The notes beneath the pieces were generated by a model. The model was not told the DNA's origin. It saw nothing but the letters and a program-made list of their open reading frames with translations, and did not search any database. Shown here one piece after another: positions 8,155 to 15,775 of a DNA stretch of 64,000 nt. Every line of letters begins with the position of its first letter. Positions within the stretch are counted from its first letter, which is position 1. Made by a program: the position numbers and the translations under genes. Source of the stretch: BOG-908 sp963848205 (GTDB lineage: Bacteria; Pseudomonadota; Alphaproteobacteria; Acetobacterales; Acetobacteraceae); the NCBI GenBank assembly GCA_963848205.1, contig CAWKCV010000002.1:186001-250000 (forward strand). Reading direction: 5' to 3'.

Positions 8155-8337
8155 ATGTCCATCCGCTTAGCTGTCTGGAACGCCAAGGAATGGGCGGACG
8201 GGAGATTGCTGTTGGACGACCAGGCCGCCCAAAAAAACATCGCCGACATGAAGGAGCGTCATCGCTCCGGTGATCTGGCCGGTCGGCCTATGAGGTACTG
8301 GGATAGTCGGTCGCCTGTTCCTGAAAAGACGGTATGA
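8155..8337 (+). CDS. Unknown 60-residue protein at the head of the cbb operon
   Basis: MSIRLAVWNAKEWADGRLLL at the N-terminus, then DDQAAQKNIADMKERHRSG and a Pro/Arg-rich tail. It has no signal, membrane segment or known motif, and is hydrophilic with a helical centre. Its TGA (8335-8337) overlaps the rpe ATG (8334) as ATGA, which is good evidence that it is translated and coupled to rpe. There is no obvious Shine-Dalgarno site before the ATG. It is the first gene after the cbbR-side control region, where cbbL often stands. Function unknown. Confidence 0.6.
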   Translation: MSIRLAVWNAKEWADGRLLLDDQAAQKNIADMKERHRSGDLAGRPMRYWDSRSPVPEKTV

Positions 8338-9068
8338 CCATGCAAGCCGAATTGTTGCCCGCGCTGCGCATCGCCCCCTCTATTCTTTCGGCGAATTTTG
8401 CCCGTTTGGGGGAAGAGGTCACGCGCGTGATCGAATCAGGCGCAGATATCGTCCATGTCGATGTCATGGACATGCATTACGTCCCCAATCTGACATTCGG
8501 CCCCCTGGTGTGCCGTGCTTTGCGGCCGCTGGTGAAGGCGCCGATCGACGTTCATCTCATGGTAAAGCCGGTCGATGCGTTGATCGGCCTGTTTGCGGAT
8601 GCCGGCGCAGACATTATATCGTTCCATCCGGAAGCGTCCGATCACGTGGACCGGTCTTTGTCGCTCATTCGGGACAGAGGCTGCAAAGCGGGATTGGTTT
8701 TAAATCCCGCTACTCCGCTTTCGGTTCTTGATCATGTGATAGACCGGCTTGATCTGATCTTGTTGATGTCGGTCAATCCTGGTTTCGGTGGGCAGTCGTT
8801 CATCCCCGAAACTCTTCGGAAGGCGCGTAGTGTCCGTAGCTTGATCGACGCACATGTGGCCGCAGGGGGCCGACAAATCTGGCTTGAGATCGATGGCGGT
8901 GTCAAAACCGATAATATCGGGATGATTGCCGAAGCTGGAATCGACACATTCGTGGCGGGCTCGGCCATCTTCGGTGCGCCCGACCAGGATGGATACTATC
9001 GCGAAGTGATCGGTGCCTTGCGTCGTGAGTTGAATTCTGTTGCGACGCAGCGACGCCGGGCGGCTTAA
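8334..9068 (+). CDS. rpe: Ribulose-phosphate 3-epimerase
   Basis: 244 residues, TIM-barrel enzyme of the pentose-phosphate and Calvin cycles that interconverts ribulose-5-P and xylulose-5-P. Seen: IAPSILSANFARLGEEV, HVDVMDMHYVPNLTFGP (metal-binding His/Asp), HLMVKPVD, SFHPEASDH, GLVLNPATPLSVL, MSVNPGFGGQSFIPE and EIDGGVKTDN, followed by VAGSAIFG. A second ATG two codons in is an alternative start. Coupled to the upstream 60-codon ORF by a 4-bp overlap. It ends 1 bp before a 45-codon ORF. Confidence 0.96.
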   Translation: MTMQAELLPALRIAPSILSANFARLGEEVTRVIESGADIVHVDVMDMHYVPNLTFGPLVCRALRPLVKAPIDVHLMVKPVDALIGLFADAGADIISFHPEASDHVDRSLSLIRDRGCKAGLVLNPATPLSVLDHVIDRLDLILLMSVNPGFGGQSFIPETLRKARSVRSLIDAHVAAGGRQIWLEIDGGVKTDNIGMIAEAGIDTFVAGSAIFGAPDQDGYYREVIGALRRELNSVATQRRRAA

Positions 9069-9069
9069 A

Positions 9070-9207
9070 ATGAACGAAATTGTTGTTGAAGGCGCGACTG
9101 TCGATCTCGATATTGCTACTCCGCTATCGGTGGAGTGGGTGCACAAAATAGCTTGTTCAGCAGATTCGGCACTCCGCTCAGCTGAGAGCGTTGAAGACGA
9201 ACAGTAA
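9070..9207 (+). CDS. Possible 45-residue protein after rpe
   Basis: ATG one base after the rpe stop, reading MNEIVVEGATVDLDIATPLS... to EDEQ-stop; acidic, no membrane segment, no motif recognised. The spacing is operon-like. No good Shine-Dalgarno site beyond the purine-rich end of rpe. It could be a remnant of a gene lost from the operon. Weakly supported. Confidence 0.35.
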   Translation: MNEIVVEGATVDLDIATPLSVEWVHKIACSADSALRSAESVEDEQ

Positions 9208-9217
9208 TTTAGATATC

Positions 9218-9290
9218 GTCGCGAGCTGGGTGCTCGAACGAGGCGACTTGACAGGTTGTAGGAAGTAACGCTCCCGAATTAAGAGGAGCG
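9218..9290 (+). promoter_or_regulatory. Two stem-loops in the rpe-fbp spacer
   Basis: Hairpin 1: GTCGC + GAGC (9218-9226) against GCTC (9232-9235) and GCGAC (9243-9247). Hairpin 2: CGCTCC (9269-9274) against GGAGCG (9285-9290). Neither has a U-run. They lie in the longest internal gap of the operon (113 bp) and could be mRNA-processing or stability elements. Confidence 0.4.
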
Positions 9291-9320
9291 GGTGTAAAGT
9301 CGCATGCGAGGGACCAAGCC

Positions 9321-10400
9321 ATGCCGTATCGCCGGACCACGTTCAGTAAGTTCGTCATCGAGGATCTCCGCCGTGGCGGCGGCCACGATCCGGAATTGGC
9401 GGCTTTGCTGAACGATTTGCAGAGAGCGGGCAAGCTCATCGGGGCGGCGGTCGCGCGCGGCGCGTTGGATGGCACTGGCAGCGTTGTAACAACAAGCGGA
9501 ACTGCCTCTGCCAGTCCGCCAAAAAAGCTGGCCGAAGTCGCCAATCTCATCATGCTGAGCGCGTGCGAATGGGGGGGGCAGCTCTGTGGGATGCTGTCGG
9601 CAGCGGCAGAGACGCCGCATGACATACCTGAGCAATATCCGCGCGGCCGTTACATGCTCGTGTTCTCACCGCTTGACGGCGCGGCGAACATGGACGTCGA
9701 CCTCACTGTTGGCACGATATTTTCGGTGCTGCGCGCGCCGGAGGGTGTGACAAACCCAACGCCCGACGATTATTTGCAAGCGGGTCGCACGCAAGTGGCT
9801 GCTGGTTACGTGCTGTTTGGGCCGGTCGGTATGATGGTCATTACACTGGGAGCCGGTGTGCACGGCTTTACCCTGGACCGCGAGGCAGGCGCTTATACAC
9901 TCACTCATCCGAACATGCGCATTCCGGAAGACGGACGCGAGCTCGCTATCGATGCAGCGCTGGAGCCCCATTGGGAGACGCCCATAAAGCGGTTTGTCCA
10001 GGAATACACCAGCCGCGGTGCCCCCGAGGGAGGACGAAGCTGCACGATCCGTTGGATCGATAGCCTCGTGGCCGAAGTGCACCGCATTCTGCTCAGGGGC
10101 GGTGTTTTCCTGCATCCGCGTGATACCCGCGACACGAGCAGGCCGGGTCATGTTCGCGTGCTCACCGAAGCGAACCCGATTGCCATGCTGATCGAACAGG
10201 CGGGTGGTGCGGCGAGTACTGGCCGCATGCCTGTTCTCGACGTCATTCCCTCGCATCTTTTGCAGGAAATGCCGCTGATTCTCGGCACACGGCGAGATGT
10301 TGAGAGATTGCAGAGTTACCACCATGCGTATGACCGAGGTGAATCGATGGTGTTTGAAGCACCATTGTTCCGGCAACGCAGCATTTTTAGGACTGCCTGA
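9321..10400 (+). CDS. cbbF: Fructose-1,6-bisphosphatase, class I
   Basis: 359 residues. Class I FBPase, hydrolysing fructose-1,6-bisphosphate and, in CbbF enzymes, often sedoheptulose-1,7-bisphosphate. Metal and substrate motifs: SPLDGAANMDVDLTVGTIFSVL (the PLDGSSN-type signature with Ala-Ala), GYVLFGPVGMMVITLGAGVHGFTLD, SLVAEVHRILLRGGVFLHPRD, and LTEANPIAMLIEQAGGAAS. Start ATG 9321 has GAGGGA eight bases upstream. Two bases separate its stop from the prk start, so it is co-transcribed. The Ser-to-Ala change in PLDGxxN is seen in some CbbF sequences and should not abolish activity. Confidence 0.93.
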   Translation: MPYRRTTFSKFVIEDLRRGGGHDPELAALLNDLQRAGKLIGAAVARGALDGTGSVVTTSGTASASPPKKLAEVANLIMLSACEWGGQLCGMLSAAAETPHDIPEQYPRGRYMLVFSPLDGAANMDVDLTVGTIFSVLRAPEGVTNPTPDDYLQAGRTQVAAGYVLFGPVGMMVITLGAGVHGFTLDREAGAYTLTHPNMRIPEDGRELAIDAALEPHWETPIKRFVQEYTSRGAPEGGRSCTIRWIDSLVAEVHRILLRGGVFLHPRDTRDTSRPGHVRVLTEANPIAMLIEQAGGAASTGRMPVLDVIPSHLLQEMPLILGTRRDVERLQSYHHAYDRGESMVFEAPLFRQRSIFRTA

Positions 10401-10402
10401 GT

Positions 10403-11278
10403 ATGTCCGTCAAACATCCGATTGTTGCCATCACCGGGTCGTCTGGCGCTGGGACCACGACCGTCATGTGGACCTTTCAGCAGATTTTCAGGCGAGAAGG
10501 CGTCATACCGGCAATTGTCGAAGGAGACGCGTTCCATCGTTTCGACCGGCAGGAAATGCGCGCACGCATGGCCGACGAGACGAAGGCGGGAAACGAGCAT
10601 TTCAGTCATTTCGGGCCTGAGAGCAACCTGTTTGCCGAATTGGAGGCTTTGTTCCGCGACTATGGAAAGACCGGGATCGGTCGCACGCGGAAATATCTGC
10701 ATGACTCCGAAGAGGCGGCACCCTTCGGCCAGCCGCCCGGAACATTCACGCCCTGGACCGATTTGGGCGAGGGTACCGACGTGCTTTTCTATGAAGGCCT
10801 GCATGGCGGTGTGAAGACTGAGAAATTCAACATTGCCGGCGAAGTCGATCTTCTGATTGGCGTGGCGCCAACCGTCAACCTGGAGTGGATCCAGAAACTT
10901 CATCGCGACAAGCGCTCACGTGGTCACAGCCACGAGGCTGTGGTCGATACGATACTTCGCCGTATGCCCGATTATGTGAACTACATCTGCCCACAATTTT
11001 CGGAAACTCACGTCAACTTTCAGCGTGTGCCTACGGTCGACACCTCTAATCCGTTCGTTGCACGCGATATCCCGAACGCGGACGAGAGCATGCTCGTCAT
11101 TCGCTTCCGCGATCCGAAGGGAATCGATTTTCCGTATCTCCTGTCGATGCTGAAGGACGGTTTCATGTCACGTGCAAACACGATCGTCTGCCCCGGTGGC
11201 AAAATGACTTTGGCAATGCAGCTCATCTTCACGCCGATGATCTGGCAGTTGATGGACCGTAAGAAACGCGCCTTCTAA
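10403..11278 (+). CDS. cbbP: Phosphoribulokinase
   Basis: 291 residues, bacterial class I PRK length. It phosphorylates ribulose-5-P to ribulose-1,5-bisphosphate, a step specific to the Calvin cycle. P-loop GSSGAGTTTVMWTF near residue 11, EGDAFHRFDRQEMR, HFSHFGPESNLFAELE, YLHDSEEAAPFGQPPGTFTPW, DVLFYEGLHGG (Walker-B-like with catalytic Asp/Glu), and KLHRDKRSRGHS followed by RRMPDYVNYICPQF. All expected ligands are present. Two-base gap from cbbF; 44 bp to fba. Confidence 0.96.
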   Translation: MSVKHPIVAITGSSGAGTTTVMWTFQQIFRREGVIPAIVEGDAFHRFDRQEMRARMADETKAGNEHFSHFGPESNLFAELEALFRDYGKTGIGRTRKYLHDSEEAAPFGQPPGTFTPWTDLGEGTDVLFYEGLHGGVKTEKFNIAGEVDLLIGVAPTVNLEWIQKLHRDKRSRGHSHEAVVDTILRRMPDYVNYICPQFSETHVNFQRVPTVDTSNPFVARDIPNADESMLVIRFRDPKGIDFPYLLSMLKDGFMSRANTIVCPGGKMTLAMQLIFTPMIWQLMDRKKRAF

Positions 11279-11322
11279 ATCGACGATAATTATTATCCGG
11301 CAATCGAAGCGGAGAGACCAAA

Positions 11323-12381
11323 ATGGCTTTAGTGGCAATGCGGCAGCTTCTGGATCATGCAGCTGAGAACAGTTACGGCATACCTGCATTCAACGTAAAC
11401 AATATGGAGCAGATACAAGCGATCATGCAGGCGGCGGATGGGGCAAATTCCGCGGTAATACTTCAAGGTTCAGCCGGCGCTCGCAAATATGCGGGAGAAG
11501 CGTTCTTGCGGCACCTTGTGGCTGCTGCGGTGGAGACCTGGCCGCATATTCCGATCGCGATGCACCAGGATCATGGGGCGAGCGCCGCGGTTTGCTTGCG
11601 GGCCATCCGGTCGGGTTTCACCAGCGTGATGATGGATGGTTCGCTGATGGAAGACATGAAAACGCCAGCGAGCTACGAGTATAATTGCGACGTCACCAAA
11701 TATGTTGTTGGCATGGCCCACGATGTCGGGGTGACCGTAGAGGGTGAGTTGGGCTGCCTGGGTTCGCTGGAAAGCGGCGAAGCTGGGGAGGAAGACGGAT
11801 CTGGAGCTGAAGGCAAACTCACGCACGATCAGATGCTGACGGATCCGGATCAGGCCGCCGATTTCGTCGCGAGAACGGGCGTTGACGCTTTGGCGATCGC
11901 GATCGGCACGAGCCACGGCGCTTATAAGTTCTCGCGCAAGCCTACCGGGGACATTCTGGCGATCGACCGGATTGCCGCGATACACGCAAAACTCCCCAAT
12001 ACGCATCTCGTCATGCACGGGTCGTCCTCGGTTCCGCAGGAATGGTTGGCGATCATCCGCGAGCATGGCGGCGCCATCAAGGAAACGTTCGGCGTGCCGG
12101 TCGAGGAAATCAAAGAGGGCATCCGTCATGGCGTGCGCAAGATCAACATCGATACCGACATTCGTCTGTCGATGACGGGGGCGATGAGGCGCTTGATGGG
12201 GCAGAAGCCGGAGGAGTTCGATCCACGCAAGTTCCTGGCCGCCGCCGTGATTGCCGCGCGCGATCTGTGTCAGGCGCGCTTTGAGGAGTTCGGGTCCGCC
12301 GGTCACGCCGACAAGATCAAGCCAGTTCCTCTGGAGATGATGGCCTCGCGCTACGCTCGTCCTGCACAACGCGCGGCGTAA
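11323..12381 (+). CDS. cbbA: Fructose-bisphosphate aldolase, class II (CbbA type)
   Basis: 352 residues. Zn-dependent aldolase that condenses triose phosphates (and erythrose-4-P with DHAP) in the Calvin cycle and glycolysis. Zn ligands and motifs: PAFNVNNMEQIQAIM, HQDHGASAAVCLRAI, DGSLMED, VTVEGELGCLGSLESGE, AIGTSHGAYKF, and HGSSSVPQEW, followed by VRKINIDTDIRLSMTGA. The C-terminal FDPRKFL region fits CbbA subtype. AGAGACC upstream of ATG 11323 is a usable ribosome site. The stop is one base from the next start. Confidence 0.96.
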   Translation: MALVAMRQLLDHAAENSYGIPAFNVNNMEQIQAIMQAADGANSAVILQGSAGARKYAGEAFLRHLVAAAVETWPHIPIAMHQDHGASAAVCLRAIRSGFTSVMMDGSLMEDMKTPASYEYNCDVTKYVVGMAHDVGVTVEGELGCLGSLESGEAGEEDGSGAEGKLTHDQMLTDPDQAADFVARTGVDALAIAIGTSHGAYKFSRKPTGDILAIDRIAAIHAKLPNTHLVMHGSSSVPQEWLAIIREHGGAIKETFGVPVEEIKEGIRHGVRKINIDTDIRLSMTGAMRRLMGQKPEEFDPRKFLAAAVIAARDLCQARFEEFGSAGHADKIKPVPLEMMASRYARPAQRAA

Positions 12382-12382
12382 T

Positions 12383-13033
12383 ATGCGCACTTTAGCTTTC
12401 GACCTGGACGGTACTCTGACGAACTCCGTCCCCGACATCGCGGCTTCGGTAAACCGGACGCTTGCTACACGGGGATTGCCGAGCGTGGCCACCGCCGATG
12501 TTGCCGCCATGGTGGGCGATGGTCTGCAGCCGCTGATCGATCGCGCCTTCGCCGCTGTTGGGGCAGTTCCTGATGCGCAAGCCGGCATCGACTATCTCCA
12601 CGATTACGAGGGTCAGGTTGCTGTCCATACGAAGCTGTATCCAGGGGTAGAAGCAGCCCTCGAGACACTGATCGCGGATGGTTGGACCCTTGCCGTCTGT
12701 ACCAACAAACCCGAGAACGCCGCTCGTTTGTTGCTGTCCGCGCTGGGCGTCGCCGATAAATTTGCGGCAGTTGGCGGTGGCGACAGCTTTGCTGCTTGCA
12801 AACCGGACCCGCGGCATCTTCTTGGGACGATACAAGCTGCAGGCGGCACACCCGCGCGTGCTCTCATGGTCGGCGATCACAGTAATGACGTTCGGGCCGC
12901 TACCGGTTGCGGCATGCGAGCAGTCTTTGCAGGTTGGGGTTATGGCCGGCCGGGGATGGAGGAAGGCGCGGTTTGTGTTGCGCGTGATTTACCCGAGTTC
13001 GTCCGTATTGCGGGGGAGCTTCTTCCGGCCTAG
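12383..13033 (+). CDS. cbbZ: Phosphoglycolate phosphatase (HAD)
   Basis: 216 residues. HAD motif I FDLDGTLTNSVPDIAASVNRTL, motif II VCTNKP, motif III Lys in FAACKPDPRHLL, motif IV MVGDHSNDV. Cap-1 helical domain between I and II. As last gene of the cbb operon it most likely clears 2-phosphoglycolate, the toxic oxygenation product of RuBisCO (CbbZ/Gph). ATG one base after the cbbA stop. HAD substrate calls rest on context; another sugar phosphate is possible. Confidence 0.88.
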   Translation: MRTLAFDLDGTLTNSVPDIAASVNRTLATRGLPSVATADVAAMVGDGLQPLIDRAFAAVGAVPDAQAGIDYLHDYEGQVAVHTKLYPGVEAALETLIADGWTLAVCTNKPENAARLLLSALGVADKFAAVGGGDSFAACKPDPRHLLGTIQAAGGTPARALMVGDHSNDVRAATGCGMRAVFAGWGYGRPGMEEGAVCVARDLPEFVRIAGELLPA

Positions 13034-13234
13034 ATCGCGTCGCCATCAGCAGCTTCCGGGTGCAGCAGAAACACCCCTGGCGAGAGTTTTGTGCCGCACG
13101 CAGCCCGGACCTAGCCAGCCTGGCGGTTTGCCCGGGCGAATGATGCCAAGACGCTGACGCGTTTTGAGGCAAAAAATGCTCGACTTTCGTATTGACATTG
13201 GATAGCGTTTGCCCAGTAGCTGAGGGGCGCCGGT
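13034..13234. other. Untranslated stretch after the cbb operon
   Basis: No convincing gene, RNA or terminator. TTGACA at 13192-13197 resembles a -35 box for the following small ORF, but no good -10 follows at 17 bases. Confidence 0.35.
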
Positions 13235-13375
13235 ATGTTCGACACTGCACTGAGTTGGTGTATGTCTCATCCGCTGGAAAGCGTGGGTGGTCTCGTCGTA
13301 TTCGCGGTTGCGTTTGCACTCTTCCTCGTGCCCCGCATTCACGAAACTACCTCGCACGGCCATCCAAGATGCTGA
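13235..13375 (+). CDS. Possible 46-residue single-pass membrane peptide
   Basis: ATG 13235 with GAGGGG eight bases upstream. It encodes MFDTALSWCMSHPLES followed by a hydrophobic segment (about residues 18-33, GGLVVFAVAFALFLVP) and a short polar tail ending HGHPRC. One transmembrane helix is likely. It lies in the 380-bp gap between the cbb operon and maeB and is convergent with maeB. No family recognised. Supported only by its ribosome site and composition. Confidence 0.4.
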   Translation: MFDTALSWCMSHPLESVGGLVVFAVAFALFLVPRIHETTSHGHPRC

Positions 13376-13413
13376 TGTCGGATTCCTGACAGCCGGTAGC
13401 CCGGCGGCTCTTT

Positions 13414-15699
13414 TCAGAGAAGAGCATTTTTCCTGTCCGACGCCTGATGCGCTGCCAGAACGGCCATGTCCACCACGGTACTCACCGAAGCGCTCATTGA
13501 TACGAGTTGCACGGCGTACGACATACCCAACAAAAGCGGCCCCAGGGCACTCCCGCCACCAAGGCGCGGCGCCAGCCGGCTGACGATATGGGCCGAGTGC
13601 AATCCTGGCATTACCAAGACATTTGCATTGCCCGTCAACCGGCAGAACGGATAGAGCGCGCGCACGGCAGGCTCCAGCGCCACATCGGGAGACATGTCGC
13701 CGTCGAACTCGAAATCGACGCCGCGCTGTTCCAGGATCGCGACCGCCTCGCGTATGCCGTGCACGGTCGTGTGCATCGGCTGGCCGAACGTGGAATGCGA
13801 CAGCAGCGCCACCCTTGGGTGCGCGCCCAGGCGGCGTGCGTGGTCGGCCGCACCTTGTGCAATGTCGGCCAGCAAGGTTGGCGATGGCCGCTCATGCATC
13901 AGCGTGTCGGCAATGAACAATGTCTCGCGCGTGCCGAGCATCATCGTCAGTCCGAACGCGGTGCAACCTGGTGCTGGATCGATGGCGAGATTGATCGCGT
14001 CCAGGCACACGGACCGTGCACGCGTGAGGCCGGTGAGCATCGCGTCCGCATCGCCCGCGGCGAGCATGGCGGCGGCAAACACGTTACGGTCCTGATTGAC
14101 CATCCGCTGCACGTCGCGATGCAGATAGCCGCGCCGCTGCAGGCGTGCGTAGAGCAGATCGGTGTAACGGGCTGTGTGGGTCGAGACGCGCGCATTGTGG
14201 ATTTCGATTTCCTCGGGCAAAGCCAAACCGAGTTTTGCCAACGTGGCGTGCACGCGGTCTTCCCGCCCGATCAGCACTGCGCTGCCGAACCCGCGGCGCG
14301 TGTAATCGATGGCGGCGCGCACCACCTTTTCTTCCTCGCCTTCCGCGAACACGATCTTCTGCGGCGCCGAGCGCACGCTTTCCATGATCATGTCGAGCGC
14401 GTTGGCCGTCGGATCGAGACGCCCGGAAAGGTCGCGCGTGTAGCGCCGCAGATCAGCCATCGGCTTGCGCGCGACGCCGCTATCCATCGCCGCGCGCGCG
14501 ACCGCCGGCGGAATGCGAAAGATCAGCCGTGGGTCGAATGCATTGGGAATGATGTAGTCCGGCCCGAAACGCAACTGGCGCGCGCTGGCAGCATGCACTT
14601 CGTCGGGCACGTCCTCGCGCGCCAGTGCGGCGAGCGCTTGGGCAGCGGCGATCTTCATGGCTTCATTGATCGTGCTCGCGCGCACATCGAGCGCCCCGCG
14701 GAAAATATAGGGAAAGCCAAGAACGTTGTTGACCTGATTTGGATAGTCGCTGCGGCCGGTGGCGATGATCGCGTGCGGGCTGGCCGCGCGCGCCTCTTCC
14801 GGCGTAATCTCCGGGTCGGGGTTGGCCATAGCGAAAATTACCGGCCGCTCCGCCATTGCGCGCACCATGTCCTGGGTGATCGCGCCCTTCACCGACAGGC
14901 CGAACACCGCATGGGCACCTTCCAGCGCCTCGGCCAGCGTGCGCGCCGGCGTGTCCGACGCGTGGGCCGATTTCCATTGATTGAGGTCCGTGCGGCCACG
15001 ATGCACAACGCCCTTGGTATCGCACAGCACGATGTTGGTGCCGCGCGCACCCATCGCCTTCAGCAGCTCCACGCACGCGATCGCGGCCGCTCCTGCGCCG
15101 TTCACAACCAGGCGCGTATCGGCCAAATCGCGATCGGTCAGGTGGCAAGCATTGATCAACCCGGCGGCCGCCACGATCGCGGTGCCATGCTGGTCGTCGT
15201 GGAACACCGGAATATCCATGAGTTCGCGTAAGCGCTGCTCTATGATGAAGCATTCCGGCGCGCGTATATCCTCCAGATTGATGCCGCCGAAACTGGGTGC
15301 GAGATAGCGCACGCAGTTGATGAACGCTTCGGTATCCTCGGTGTCGACTTCGAGATCGATGCCGTCCACATCGGCAAATCGCTTGAACAGGGCGACCTTG
15401 CCTTCCATCACCGGCTTGCTCGCCAGCGCACCGAGATTGCCCAACCCCAGCACTGCGGTGCCGTTGGATATCACGGCGACCATATTGCCGCGCGTCGTAT
15501 ATTCGTAGGCGAGCGCCGGGTCGCGTGCGATGCGCAGGCACGGCTCGGCTACGCCCGGCGAATAGGCCAGGCTCAGATCGCGCGCCGTGGTGATCGGCTT
15601 GGTGATCCGCGTCTCGAGCTTGCCCGGCCGCCCACTCGCATGCAGCGCCAGCGCTTCCTCGGCGGTAATCCGCGCAGATGCGGCCTCGCTGTCTGACAT
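13414..15699 (-). CDS. maeB: NADP-dependent malic enzyme with C-terminal phosphotransacetylase-like domain
   Basis: 761 residues, the normal length of the MaeB hybrid. Residues about 20-430 are the malic enzyme: TKPITTARDLSLAYSPGVAEPCL, NGTAVLGLGNLGALASKPVMEGK, VHDDQHGTAIV-type FHDDQHGTAIVAAAGLINA, NGAGAAAIACVELL and ANPDPEITPEEA. Residues about 440-761 match phosphate acetyltransferase without being expected to be active as one. It converts malate to pyruvate and CO2 with NADPH formation; the C-terminal domain usually serves allosteric control by acetyl-CoA. Monocistronic and divergent from mutS with 76 bp between starts. Confidence 0.95.
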   Translation of the reverse strand: MSDSEAASARITAEEALALHASGRPGKLETRITKPITTARDLSLAYSPGVAEPCLRIARDPALAYEYTTRGNMVAVISNGTAVLGLGNLGALASKPVMEGKVALFKRFADVDGIDLEVDTEDTEAFINCVRYLAPSFGGINLEDIRAPECFIIEQRLRELMDIPVFHDDQHGTAIVAAAGLINACHLTDRDLADTRLVVNGAGAAAIACVELLKAMGARGTNIVLCDTKGVVHRGRTDLNQWKSAHASDTPARTLAEALEGAHAVFGLSVKGAITQDMVRAMAERPVIFAMANPDPEITPEEARAASPHAIIATGRSDYPNQVNNVLGFPYIFRGALDVRASTINEAMKIAAAQALAALAREDVPDEVHAASARQLRFGPDYIIPNAFDPRLIFRIPPAVARAAMDSGVARKPMADLRRYTRDLSGRLDPTANALDMIMESVRSAPQKIVFAEGEEEKVVRAAIDYTRRGFGSAVLIGREDRVHATLAKLGLALPEEIEIHNARVSTHTARYTDLLYARLQRRGYLHRDVQRMVNQDRNVFAAAMLAAGDADAMLTGLTRARSVCLDAINLAIDPAPGCTAFGLTMMLGTRETLFIADTLMHERPSPTLLADIAQGAADHARRLGAHPRVALLSHSTFGQPMHTTVHGIREAVAILEQRGVDFEFDGDMSPDVALEPAVRALYPFCRLTGNANVLVMPGLHSAHIVSRLAPRLGGGSALGPLLLGMSYAVQLVSMSASVSTVVDMAVLAAHQASDRKNALL

Positions 15700-15775
15700 G
15701 TCCCGGCGTCTCCCCTGACGAGCGGCCAGCCTACGGGCTTGTCATCGCAGGGGCAAAACCGGCAAGCCTACGACG

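Noticed and set aside
13507..15231. 574-codon frame on the plus strand
   Set aside because: Antisense to maeB, whose domains are clear. No motif in the product.
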